A stretch of 64,000 bases of DNA from NCBI RefSeq assembly GCF_003011965.1, contig NZ_PXWG01000001.1, positions 1-64,000 on the forward strand, written 5' to 3'. Within the stretch, counting starts at the first letter, position 1. Every line of letters starts with the position of its first letter. Under the pieces are notes generated by a model that was given only the letters and a program-made list of their open reading frames with translations, ran no database searches and had not been told where the DNA came from. Both the position numbers and the translations under genes were made by a program. The stretch is from Streptosporangium nondiastaticum. Its GTDB lineage: Bacteria > Actinomycetota > Actinomycetes > Streptomycetales > Streptomycetaceae. Shown in pieces: positions 35,332 through 43,175 of the stretch.

Positions 35332-35716
35332 CCATTGACCTTGCCCTTGCTTTACCCGGGAGGGTTGCTCGATGCCCTGGCCGTCTTCACCGAGCTGCGC
35401 CTCCTGCGCAAGACGCAGGAGGCCTGGGACGACGCCCGGGAGACCTGGCGGCAGGTGGCGGGGGCGGTCCACCTTCCGGACCAGGCCCGGGAGTGGGCCG
35501 ACGGCGGCGCGCGATGCGGAGCGGCGGGCCGGCCTGGAGGCCCGGGCGGAAGAAGCCCGCACGCACATGGCCGCCTACGCCGAACACGAGCGCCAGTGGG
35601 CCGCCGACGATGCGGCGCGGAGCGCATCCACTGCCCGGTGGGGAGCGGCCGTCCGCGCAACGCTGGGGCCTGGGGCCCGGGGCGTGGTGACGGTCCCGGC
35701 AGCCTGGCTCGTATAG
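35332..35716 (+). pseudogene. Hypothetical coiled-coil-like protein, frameshifted
   Basis: The first frame reads LDALAVFTELRLLRKTQEAW, DDARETWRQVAGAVHLPDQA, REWADGG; the next frame continues sensibly with ARDAERRAGLEARAEEARTH and ends VRATLGPGARGVVTVPAAWLV. Both halves are charged helices, so they were probably one gene with a frameshift at about 35505. No known family. The following bases up to 35924 show nothing further. Confidence 0.4.
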
Positions 35717-35924
35717 GGCTGGACCTGGCCGTCCATGGCCGCAACGATCTCCTGGCACCTGCCCTTGCTGACCCTGGCGGCCTACACAGCCCGGCTGCCG
35801 AGAGCCGTACAGCTGGGTGCGGCCTACCAACCTCCCCTCCGGCGGCCGAGTAAACGGCTACCGGCCGACCTCGCGAGCATCCGGGGAGGCCTGCTCAAGG
35901 CCGGTTTCGTTTGCCGTTCCTGCC

Positions 35925-36782
35925 TCAGCCTGCGCGTCGGACCGGCTCCGCTCCGGTCTGCGTCAGGAAGTCGGTCAGGGCTGCTGCGAGCCGTTCGGGC
36001 TGGTCCTCGGGGACGAGGGTGGACGAGCCGGTGATCTCGATCAGCCGGCCCTTCGGGTACAGCTGTGCCAGCCGGGGGCCGTGCGCACGTGGCATCAACA
36101 GGTCTTCGGTGGCCCAGACGACCAGGACAGGACGGTCGAAGCCGCGCAGTTGCTCGCTCCAGGCCAGCAATGTCTCACGGCCGGGCGCCGAGGTGGCGAA
36201 CTTGGCGAAGTCCCGGCGAATGGCCTTGCTGCGACTCGCGGGAGCGAACCAGTCCTGCATGATGTCGTCCGGTACGCCGCGCAGGCTCATCCCGCCGTAG
36301 CCGCGGCGGTTGGCCCGTACGGCGGGGATGCGCATCAGCCGTGTCAGGAGCCGGACGCCGCCGGGAACCTTGCACACGACAGCCAGGGCCTTGGCCGCTC
36401 CCGGGGGAAAGTTGTCGAACGCCTCGCAGGCCACCAGTACCAGCCGCGCGATCCTTCGGCCCTGCGGCTCCAGGACGAGGAACTGGCCGCCTCCCCAGTC
36501 GTTGAGGACGAGAGTCACGTCGTCCAGGTCCAGGCGTTCGATGAACTCACCCAGCAGGCGCGCAACGCCTCGGTGGGAGAGGTCGGCGTCCGGGCGCATC
36601 GGCCGGTGGTGTCCTCCCATCGGCAGTGTGGGCAGGATGCAGCGATACCCGTCCAGCAGGGGTACCACCTTGCGCCACTGCCTCCCGTCCATCGGCACAC
36701 CGTGGCCGAACACCAGCACGGGCCCTTCCCCGCCGGTGTCCTGATAGTCGATCGGTCCGTACGACAGCTGGATTTCCGGCAT
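35925..36782 (-). CDS. Alpha/beta-fold hydrolase with altered catalytic end
   Basis: A 285-aa alpha/beta hydrolase. It shows VFGHGVPMDGRQW, LPMGGHHRPM, and the elbow VLNDWGGGQF with Asp as the likely nucleophile, as in haloalkane dehalogenases. The acid is probably in WATEDLLMP. At the place of the catalytic His the sequence reads ITGSSTLVPEDQPERL, where family members have GHF or GHxxPEDQP, so the His seems to be missing. The ATG at 36782 follows AAGGGGGTG. It is divergent from a TetR gene that probably represses it. Confidence 0.85.
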   Translation of the reverse strand: MPEIQLSYGPIDYQDTGGEGPVLVFGHGVPMDGRQWRKVVPLLDGYRCILPTLPMGGHHRPMRPDADLSHRGVARLLGEFIERLDLDDVTLVLNDWGGGQFLVLEPQGRRIARLVLVACEAFDNFPPGAAKALAVVCKVPGGVRLLTRLMRIPAVRANRRGYGGMSLRGVPDDIMQDWFAPASRSKAIRRDFAKFATSAPGRETLLAWSEQLRGFDRPVLVVWATEDLLMPRAHGPRLAQLYPKGRLIEITGSSTLVPEDQPERLAAALTDFLTQTGAEPVRRAG

Positions 36783-36794
36783 CGCACCCCCTTG

Positions 36795-36820
36795 ATAGAT
36801 CGTTCTACTAGAATGTAGAG
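36795..36820. promoter_or_regulatory. Probable TetR operator between hydrolase and TetR genes
   Basis: TTCTACTAGAA (36803-36813) is an inverted repeat of TTCT and AGAA, extended outward by imperfect TAGATCG/TGTAGAG. It sits between the divergent starts, 20-50 bases from each, in a locally A+T-rich stretch that also should contain both promoters. Confidence 0.55.
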
Positions 36821-36866
36821 GAGACGAGCGGGCACGCCAAGACCTCGGCGCAGAGGAGTGACGGCG

Positions 36867-37481
36867 ATGGGGCACGGGCAGGGACAGGACCGGCCGGACA
36901 CCCGGACCAGAATCCAGGACGCCGCGACGGTGCTCTTCCGTCGCAACGGCTACGCCGGCACAGGCCTGAAGCAGATCGCGGCGGAAGCAGACGCACCCTT
37001 CGGGTCCATCTACCACTTCTTCCCCGGCGGCAAGCAGCAGCTGACCGAGGAGACGGTCCGCACCGCCGGAGCCGCGTACAGCTGCATGGTGCTGGCACTG
37101 CTGGACAGCGTTGCGGACCCGGTCGAGTCCGTCACGCACGCCTTCGCGACAGCCGCCGACGACCTTGAGGCGACCGGCTATGCCGACGCGTGCCCGATCG
37201 CAACGGTGGCATTGGAGGTCGCCAGCACCAATGAAACCCTCCGCATCGCCACCGCGGACGTCTTCACCGAGTGGATCGCCGCCGGTGAACAGTGGTTCGC
37301 CCGCTGGGTCCCCGACCCCGGCACGGCGCGGTCGCTCGCCCAATCGCTGATCATGATCCTGGAAGGGGCCTTCGTGCTCGCCCGGGCCGCCCGCGACCGC
37401 GAGCCGCTGTGCGCAGCCGGCCGGTCGATGGCGGCACTGCTGCGCTCAGCCATCGAAGAGGCCGGGCGGCCGTCCGCGTGA
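36867..37481 (+). CDS. TetR-family transcriptional regulator
   Basis: A 204-aa repressor-type protein. The DNA-binding part is RTRIQDAATVLFRRNGYAGT, GLKQIAAEADAPFGSIYHFF, PGGKQQL, the classic LmrA/YxaF-like start. The C-terminal part contains CPIATVALEVASTNETLRIA, as in that subfamily. The ATG at 36867 follows GAGGAG; a GTG at 36858 would bury that site. It is divergent from a hydrolase across a probable operator, and a SnoaL-like gene follows 67 bases later. Confidence 0.92.
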   Translation: MGHGQGQDRPDTRTRIQDAATVLFRRNGYAGTGLKQIAAEADAPFGSIYHFFPGGKQQLTEETVRTAGAAYSCMVLALLDSVADPVESVTHAFATAADDLEATGYADACPIATVALEVASTNETLRIATADVFTEWIAAGEQWFARWVPDPGTARSLAQSLIMILEGAFVLARAARDREPLCAAGRSMAALLRSAIEEAGRPSA

Positions 37482-37548
37482 GCACCGGCGTGACCGCCGA
37501 CCTGCCGGTGTGCTGTCGTGGTGGTTTCGGCCCCACTTGGAGGAGAGC

Positions 37549-38031
37549 ATGTCCGCATCCACCCCGTCCACCCGTACGCTCGCCGATCCGACACCGAGCT
37601 ACCGGGCCGTCGAGAACCTGATCGCACGTTACGCCGAGCTCGTGGACGACGGCGATTTCGCAGGACTCGGCAACCTTCTCGCCGACGCCGTCTTCATTGG
37701 CAGTGGTGGGCCGGTGCGGGGGAGCGACGCGATCGAGAAGATGTTCCGGGACTCCTTGCTCGTCTACGCCGACGGCACGCCGCGAACCCAGCATGTCACC
37801 ACCAATGTCGCCATCGAGGTCGACGAACAGGCCGGCGTGGCGGTTGCTCGTTCGTACGTCACCGTGTTTCAGGCGCTGCCCGAACTGCCGCTGCAACCCG
37901 TCGCCGCAGGCAGGTACCGTGACCGCTTCGAGCGCCGTGATGGGCAGTGGCGCTTCGCGGAGCGACGGGTCCGCATCAACCTGGTCGGTGATGTGAGTCG
38001 CCATCTGCGGCAGGCTGACGCACCGCGATAG
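37549..38031 (+). CDS. SnoaL-like (NTF2-fold) protein
   Basis: A 160-aa protein with the NTF2/SnoaL-like pattern: an N-terminal helix AVENLIARYAELVDDGDFAG, LGNLLADAVFIG, a central GSDAIEKMFRDS, QHVTTNVAIEVDEQAGVAVA, RSYVTVFQAL and a last strand YRDRFERRDGQWRFAERRVR. Members include polyketide cyclases, dehydratases and ketosteroid-isomerase relatives. A His in TQHVTTN is commonly conserved. The ATG at 37549 follows GGAGGAGAGC. It may be co-transcribed with the TetR gene. Confidence 0.88.
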   Translation: MSASTPSTRTLADPTPSYRAVENLIARYAELVDDGDFAGLGNLLADAVFIGSGGPVRGSDAIEKMFRDSLLVYADGTPRTQHVTTNVAIEVDEQAGVAVARSYVTVFQALPELPLQPVAAGRYRDRFERRDGQWRFAERRVRINLVGDVSRHLRQADAPR

Positions 38032-38162
38032 TCCTGCCCGGGCGGGCCCGTTTCGGAACTCCGCCCACGGCTTGTCCGCCGGCGCCTTCGGCCTTGACCA
38101 CGACACCGGCGGACTACGGAATTCGTTACGAGATTCGCTACGAGGGCGGCAGCGAGAGTTGC

Positions 38163-39545
38163 TCAAACCAGCTCGGGCTGCGCTTCCAGCTGCCGCGCGG
38201 ACATGGTCTTCGACGCCTGCTGGTCCCACTGCTTGGTGGTCCGCACGTAGCCGTAGATCACCGAGGCCATCGCCAGAACGAGAAGCGGCCCGAACACCCA
38301 CGGATGCTCGGCCATCTCCATCGGCAGATAGCGGTAGGACGCCAAGAGCGCGGCGAAGACCGTCGCGCCGTACGTGACGAGCACGGTTCCCGACCGGTCC
38401 CAGCCGCGTTCGAGCGAGCGCAGAGCTGCCTCGATCGTGAGGGAGAACACCACGCCGGCAACGAGGTCCACGCCGTAGTGGTAGCCGAATCCCAGCGTTG
38501 CGCTGAGCGTGGCAATCAGCCAGAACGTACCTGCGAAGCGCAGGATCCGTGAGCCCTTGCGGGAATGGATGAAGATCGCGGTGGCCCATGCCGTGTGCAG
38601 GCTGGGCATGCAGTTGCGAGGGGTGAGGTCGTCGTAGAGCACCGGGTGCGGGGCACTGATCGGCGGCAGCGTGTCGGGCCACAGGTTGGCCACCGCCCAG
38701 TCCACGCCGCCGGTGCCGGAGGCGCCCGGGCCGTAGGCGAAGACCGGTCCGACCACCGGGAAGATCATGTAGATGGCCGGCCCGAGGAGGCCGATCACCA
38801 GAAAGGTGCGCACCAGGTGGTGGCGCGGGAAGCGGCGCTCGGCCGCCACGTTGCGCAACTGGTACAGCGCGACGACGACCGCGGCCACCGCGAGCTGGGC
38901 GTAGACCAGGTCGAGGACGTGGTCACCGATCGGGGCGGTGGCCTTGACGATCCGGCCCATCAGCCAGGACGGGTTGCCCAGCGCGTGATCGGCGGTGGCC
39001 ACGTACGGGTCGAGCACCATCGGGCGTGTCTTCGACGTGATGAGCAGCCAGGTGTCGCCGATCTTGCGGCCGGTCACCAGCAGCAGACCCAGCCCGACGC
39101 CCTTCAGCAGCAGGGCGCGTTCCTGGCCGGTGCGGCGAGTGACGGCGATGACCGCACAGCCCAGCATCACCCACAGAGCGCCGTTGCCGAAGAAGTGGCC
39201 GTCGGGCACCTTGACGTCGAGCGCCCATCGCACCAGCACGAAGACGACATCGATGCCGATCGCGACACCGGCCGCGATGAACCGCTGCCGCCAGGTGAGC
39301 ACCACCATCATCAGCGCCAGGCCGCCGTACAGCGGCCCCGGCTTGGGGGCGAAGATCACCTCTCCCACCTGGGTGGTCATCGGCCCCGGCACGCCGGCGT
39401 AGCGCCGCGCGACGATCTCCAGCGCGATGAGGAGCCCGAGGGCCACCACACCCGCGGTGGTCCACAGGATCGCCCGTGGTTGTCGCAACGCGGCGAACTT
39501 GTTTCTGCTGCTTATTCGCGAAAACACCCGCCATACTATAGGCAT
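38163..39545 (-). CDS. PAP2-superfamily membrane enzyme (inositol-phosphotransferase-like)
   Basis: A protein of about 460 aa with ten or more hydrophobic segments. The PAP2 signature is split as usual: NCMPSLHTAWATAIFIHSRK with the catalytic His, and LGFGYHYGVDLVAGVVFSLT with the second His and Asp. The long membrane part before it resembles Aur1-type inositolphosphotransferases, which move a phosphorylated head group between lipids. Start codons are uncertain: ATG 39545 (MPIVWRVFSR) or GTG 39587, neither with a strong ribosome site, in an A+T-rich stretch that may include the promoter. Confidence 0.82.
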   Translation of the reverse strand: MPIVWRVFSRISSRNKFAALRQPRAILWTTAGVVALGLLIALEIVARRYAGVPGPMTTQVGEVIFAPKPGPLYGGLALMMVVLTWRQRFIAAGVAIGIDVVFVLVRWALDVKVPDGHFFGNGALWVMLGCAVIAVTRRTGQERALLLKGVGLGLLLVTGRKIGDTWLLITSKTRPMVLDPYVATADHALGNPSWLMGRIVKATAPIGDHVLDLVYAQLAVAAVVVALYQLRNVAAERRFPRHHLVRTFLVIGLLGPAIYMIFPVVGPVFAYGPGASGTGGVDWAVANLWPDTLPPISAPHPVLYDDLTPRNCMPSLHTAWATAIFIHSRKGSRILRFAGTFWLIATLSATLGFGYHYGVDLVAGVVFSLTIEAALRSLERGWDRSGTVLVTYGATVFAALLASYRYLPMEMAEHPWVFGPLLVLAMASVIYGYVRTTKQWDQQASKTMSARQLEAQPELV

Positions 39546-39587
39546 CTTCGACTGTTCGATTTGTCGTCCCTTAGGTAGAAATCTCAC

Positions 39588-40081
39588 TCTTCACCCGAAA
39601 GGGCGCGGATTTTCGGTGAAGGGTGGGTTGTGAAGGCGCTTGTCGAGACTCTGATCATGTCATCGGGGTGACGTGGGCGCCTTCGGTGGGGGCGCCTTCG
39701 GCGGGGGTGGGCGGTGTGGACGTCGGCCGATGTCACGCCGGTGGTTCGGCTAGTCAGGTGCCCCGGTGCGGGATCGCACAGCAACTCGAAGAGGTGTTCG
39801 ACGGGTCGCGTGGCCAGGTCGTACGTCTCGAAGAACACGGGACCGGGGAGGATGGACGTGCCACCGCAAGTCGATCAGCGGGGTTGTGTCCCGGCATCGG
39901 ATACGGGTGGCTCACAGCGTGGGGGAGGGGCCCCTGCGGGCTGCTCAGGTCACTGGTCTGCTCGCCGGTCACGGAGTGCTCGGCCCGCGGAGACCAGCAG
40001 CGGCTGATCTCCGCGGGCAGGACACACCCGAACACACCCGAGGTCGTCTCGCCCTTCAGGCGCGGCCCCCGAGCGGGAGTC
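39588..40081. other. Region without a certain gene
   Basis: These 494 bases hold A+T-rich sequence upstream of the PAP2 gene, a minus-strand fragment at 39740-39838 that begins MFFETYDLATRPVEHLFELL but soon becomes Arg/Pro-rich nonsense, and a strong hairpin at 39984-40017. No complete gene is supported. Confidence 0.5.
39984..40017 (-). terminator. Strong hairpin terminator after the dienelactone hydrolase gene
   Basis: CCCGCGGAGACCAGC (39984-39998) pairs with GCTGATCTCCGCGGG (40003-40017) over 15 bp with one mismatch (G-U in one strand) and a 4-base loop. It lies 65 bases past the stop of the minus-strand hydrolase. Confidence 0.75.
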
Positions 40082-40831
40082 TCAGCCCTTGGTCAGGGTG
40101 CGGTCCAGGAGCGGGAGCAGGCGGTCCCAGTGGTGCTGCAGTGCGGAGGGGTTGAAGGCGCTGGTGTCGGACATGGTGAAGCCGTGCACGGTGCCGGGGT
40201 AGATCTCGGTGGTGTAGTCGACACCTGCGGCGTCCAAGGCCTGGTTGAGCTCCTTCATGGCCTCGGGCGGCAAGTCGTTTTCGGCGAAGCCGAAGTGGAC
40301 TTCGGCGCCGAGGCTGTGGACGAGGCGGTGCGGGCTGTCGGGCGCGTCGGTGACGAGGAAGCCGGGGTGGAAGCCGGCGACGGCGGCCACCTGATCGGGG
40401 TGGGCCGCTGCGGTGCGCGTCGCCAGGACGGCGCCCATGCAGTAGCCGATCGCGGCGACCGGGCCCGCGCTGACCTCGGGCTGGGCGGTGAGGAACTTGA
40501 GGTAGGCGTCGGCGTCGCGCAGGGCGCGGTCGGTGGTGTGCTCCTCGACCAAGGGCATCAGCCGGCCGAAGACCGCGGGCCGGTCGTCTTCTCCGATGTA
40601 CTCGGGGAGTTCGACCACCGGCGCCGGACCGTGCCGGTAGAAGAGGTTGGGGACGAGCACGTAGTAGCCGTGTCCGGCCAGTTCGCGCGCCATCTGCTCC
40701 AGCACGGGCCGCAGGCCGATGGCGTCCATGTACAGCAGGACTCCCGGGTGCCGCTCGCCGTGGTCGGGGAAGGCGGCGAAAGCGTCGGCCCGGCCGTCCG
40801 CGGTGGGAATCTGCAGCGTCTTGGTAGCTAT
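40082..40831 (-). CDS. Dienelactone hydrolase-family protein; expected start codon reads ATA
   Basis: An alpha/beta hydrolase with the dienelactone-hydrolase triad: Cys in IGYCMGAVLA, Asp in FAENDLPPEA and His in GTVHGFTM. The natural N-terminus is recognisable as xATKTLQIPTADGRADAFAA with an ideal GGAAGGAAG site before it, but the start codon is ATA at 40829-40831 where ATG is expected. A stop lies upstream in frame, and the next ATG (40729, MDAIGLRPV) would drop 34 residues including the first strand. Either a start mutation, a sequencing error, or initiation at ATA. Full length would be 249 aa. Confidence 0.85.
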   Translation of the reverse strand: MATKTLQIPTADGRADAFAAFPDHGERHPGVLLYMDAIGLRPVLEQMARELAGHGYYVLVPNLFYRHGPAPVVELPEYIGEDDRPAVFGRLMPLVEEHTTDRALRDADAYLKFLTAQPEVSAGPVAAIGYCMGAVLATRTAAAHPDQVAAVAGFHPGFLVTDAPDSPHRLVHSLGAEVHFGFAENDLPPEAMKELNQALDAAGVDYTTEIYPGTVHGFTMSDTSAFNPSALQHHWDRLLPLLDRTLTKG

Positions 40832-41239
40832 GGCGGGTCTTCCTTCCTTGGGGCTGATGCTGGTACTCAGCCTCTATCAGGGATGCGGTGAATCAGACGC
40901 TCTCAGTGACAGCAGCGGTCCGCTGGTCGATGCGGTGGGTGAGGCCCTGCTCGAGCTGCTGACGCGGGCGTATCAAAGATCCACAGCGCGACCCTAGCGC
41001 GGAACTCGTCCCTCGTGCCGTGACTTCGCACACAGGTGATTTCGCGGCGGGTCCCGCAACCATCCTGAAACCCTAGGGAGTTGCTCGCGAACGAGGGGCT
41101 CGCCGGGTCTGGACTTGTGGGTCCAACCCTGCCTTCCTGCCGCACTCCCACACACCCGCATCGTTCCCCCAAGTCCCCCACCCCGTCACCTCTGTTGCTA
41201 CACTGGCACGTAACTGATCTTGATATGAGGAGACCGGAC
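40832..41239. other. Region upstream of the ABC-F leader, no complete gene
   Basis: About 400 bases. A plus-strand stretch at 40890-40997 reads like the end of a real protein (GPLVDAVGEALLELLTRAYQ) but has no start and may be a remnant. The part after about 41150 should hold the ABC-F promoter; TTGCTACACT at about 41200 is a candidate element. Confidence 0.4.
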
Positions 41240-41269
41240 ATGGTGGTGGACGACGACATCTCCGGGTGA
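41240..41269 (+). CDS. Nine-residue leader ORF upstream of the ABC-F gene
   Basis: ATG at 41240 lies 8 bases after GAGGAG and encodes MVVDDDISG before TGA at 41267. Its stop sits inside a perfect hairpin. Upstream ORFs of this kind let ribosome stalling by an antibiotic switch on ABC-F resistance genes; the role here is inferred. Confidence 0.6.
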   Translation: MVVDDDISG

Positions 41270-41409
41270 TACCCGGACCCGACAGGCCACCGGCCGGTGC
41301 GCAGAAGCGCCGCCGCAGTGGCTTCGTTGTCGTCCCCTCCTTCCCCTTGTCTGCTGCCGAGGCAGAGATCTCAGCCCTGCCTCGGATCCTTCCTCGCGAG
41401 GTCACCTCC
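41261..41409 (+). promoter_or_regulatory. Attenuator-like leader of the ABC-F gene
   Basis: Three hairpins lie between the leader ORF and the ABC-F start: TCCGGGT/ACCCGGA (41261-41277) over the leader stop codon; CCGAGGCAG/CTGCCTCGG (41357-41385, 9-bp perfect stem); and GAGGT/ACCTC (41398-41408), which includes the ribosome-binding site. The last could hide the start from ribosomes. Confidence 0.5.
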
Positions 41410-43047
41410 ATGTCCGACACTTCCGTCGTCTGTTCGAACCTGTCCTTCGCCTGGCCCGACGACACCCCCGTCTTCCAGGACCTGTCCTTCACCCTCGCCT
41501 CCGGCCGCACCGGTCTCGTGGCGCCCAACGGCACCGGCAAGAGCACCCTGCTCAAGCTCATCGCCGGTGACCTGCGCCCCCGCACCGGGTCCGTCTCCGT
41601 GGCCGGCACCCTCGGCTACCTCCCGCAGAGCCTGCCCCTGACCGGTGACCTCACCGTCGCCGAAGTGCTGGGCATCGCCACGATCATCCGGGCCATCGAC
41701 GCCGTGGAGTCCGGAGACGTCGACGAGAAGCACTTCACCACCATCGGCGACGACTGGGACATCGAAGAACGCACCCGCGCCCAGCTGGACCGCCTGGGCC
41801 TGGCCGGCCTCGCACTGGACCGCACGCTGAGCACCCTCAGCGGCGGCCAGGTCATCACCCTCGGCCTCGCCGCCCAGCTGCTGAAGCAACCCGACGTGCT
41901 GCTCCTCGACGAGCCCACCAACAACCTCGACCTCGCCGCCCGGCACAAGCTCTACGACGTACTGGCGGACTTCAGCGGCTGCCTGCTCCTGGTCAGCCAC
42001 GACCGCGCCCTGCTCGACCGCATGGAACGCATCGCCGAACTCGACCGCGGCGAACTCCGCTTCCACGGCGGCAACTTCACCGCGTACGAGGAAGCCGTCC
42101 GCGCCGAGCAGGAGGTCGCCGAGAAGAACGTCCGGAACGCCGAACAGGAGCTCAAGCGGGAGAAGCGCGAGATGCAACAGGCCCGCGAACGCGCCGAACG
42201 CCGCCAGAGCAACGCCGCCCGCAACCTGAAGAACGCCGGCCTGCCCCGCATCTTCGCCGGCAACATGAAACGCGGCGCACAGGAGTCCGCCGGACGGGCC
42301 GGCCAGATGCACACGGGCCGGGTCAGCGAGGCGAGGGCCCGCCTGGACGAGGCCGGGCGCGCACTGCGCGAGGAACAGCGCATCACCGTGGACCTGCCCG
42401 CCACCAACGTGCCCGCCGGACGGAACCTCTTCCTCGGCGAACAGCTCCGCGTCCGGCTCGGCGACACGGACGTGTTCGCCGGAGACGGCGCCGACCTGAC
42501 GATCCGAGGCCCGGAACGCATCGCCCTGACCGGCCCCAACGGCGCCGGGAAGAGCACCCTGCTGCGCCTGCTCAACGGTGACCTCACCCCGGAGAACGGC
42601 GGGATCAAGCGGGCCGACGGCCGCATCGCCTACCTCTCACAGCGCCTCGACCTGCTGGACCCGGACCGTACGGTGGCCGAGAACTTCGCCCAGTACGCCC
42701 CGAAGCGACCGGAGGCCGAGCGGATGAACCTGCTCGCCCGCTTCCTCTTCCGGGGCGCCCGCGCCCACTTGCCTGTCGGTGTCCTCTCCGGCGGCGAGCG
42801 GCTGCGCGCCACCCTGGCCTGCGTCCTGTGCGCGGAACCGGCCCCGCACCTGCTCCTCCTCGATGAGCCGACGAACAACCTCGACCTGGTCAGCACGGGC
42901 CAGCTGGAAAGCGCCCTGAACTCGTACGAGGGAGCCTTCGTCGTGGTCAGCCACGACGAGCGGTTCCTCCACAGCATCGGCGTGAACCGGTGGTTGCAGC
43001 TGACCGACGGCACCCTGAAGGAAGCGGCAGCCCCTGAGAGGGTGTGA
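41410..43047 (+). CDS. ABC-F family ATPase (ribosome protection/translation factor type)
   Basis: A 545-aa protein with two ATPase domains and no membrane segments. Domain 1 has APNGTGKSTLLKLIAGD, LSGGQVITLGLAAQ and VLLLDEPTNNLDLAAR; a charged P-site-tRNA-interaction-like linker of about 90 residues (NAEQELKREKREMQQARERA) follows; domain 2 has GPNGAGKSTLLRLLNGD, VLSGGERLRATLACVL and LLLLDEPTNNLDL. ABC-F proteins bind the ribosome E site; many actinomycete ones dislodge antibiotics. The regulated leader fits a resistance role, but a housekeeping factor is possible. The ATG at 41410 follows GAGGTCACCTCC. Confidence 0.92.
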   Translation: MSDTSVVCSNLSFAWPDDTPVFQDLSFTLASGRTGLVAPNGTGKSTLLKLIAGDLRPRTGSVSVAGTLGYLPQSLPLTGDLTVAEVLGIATIIRAIDAVESGDVDEKHFTTIGDDWDIEERTRAQLDRLGLAGLALDRTLSTLSGGQVITLGLAAQLLKQPDVLLLDEPTNNLDLAARHKLYDVLADFSGCLLLVSHDRALLDRMERIAELDRGELRFHGGNFTAYEEAVRAEQEVAEKNVRNAEQELKREKREMQQARERAERRQSNAARNLKNAGLPRIFAGNMKRGAQESAGRAGQMHTGRVSEARARLDEAGRALREEQRITVDLPATNVPAGRNLFLGEQLRVRLGDTDVFAGDGADLTIRGPERIALTGPNGAGKSTLLRLLNGDLTPENGGIKRADGRIAYLSQRLDLLDPDRTVAENFAQYAPKRPEAERMNLLARFLFRGARAHLPVGVLSGGERLRATLACVLCAEPAPHLLLLDEPTNNLDLVSTGQLESALNSYEGAFVVVSHDERFLHSIGVNRWLQLTDGTLKEAAAPERV

Positions 43048-43125
43048 GCTGACACGCGGATCCGGTCCGCGTGCAGGCATCCGCCGGGAACCGTCGCTCG
43101 CGGCGCTCCCGGAAGAAACACATGT

Positions 43126-43162
43126 CGGCGCCGCGTCGAGGGTTGTCCCCGCCGCGGCGCCG
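43126..43162. terminator. Bidirectional terminator between ABC-F and aldehyde dehydrogenase genes
   Basis: CGGCGCCGCG (43126-43135) and CGCGGCGCCG (43153-43162) are perfect 10-bp arms around 17 bases, in the 128-bp gap between two convergent genes. Confidence 0.6.
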
Positions 43163-43175
43163 GTCTCCCGGACCA

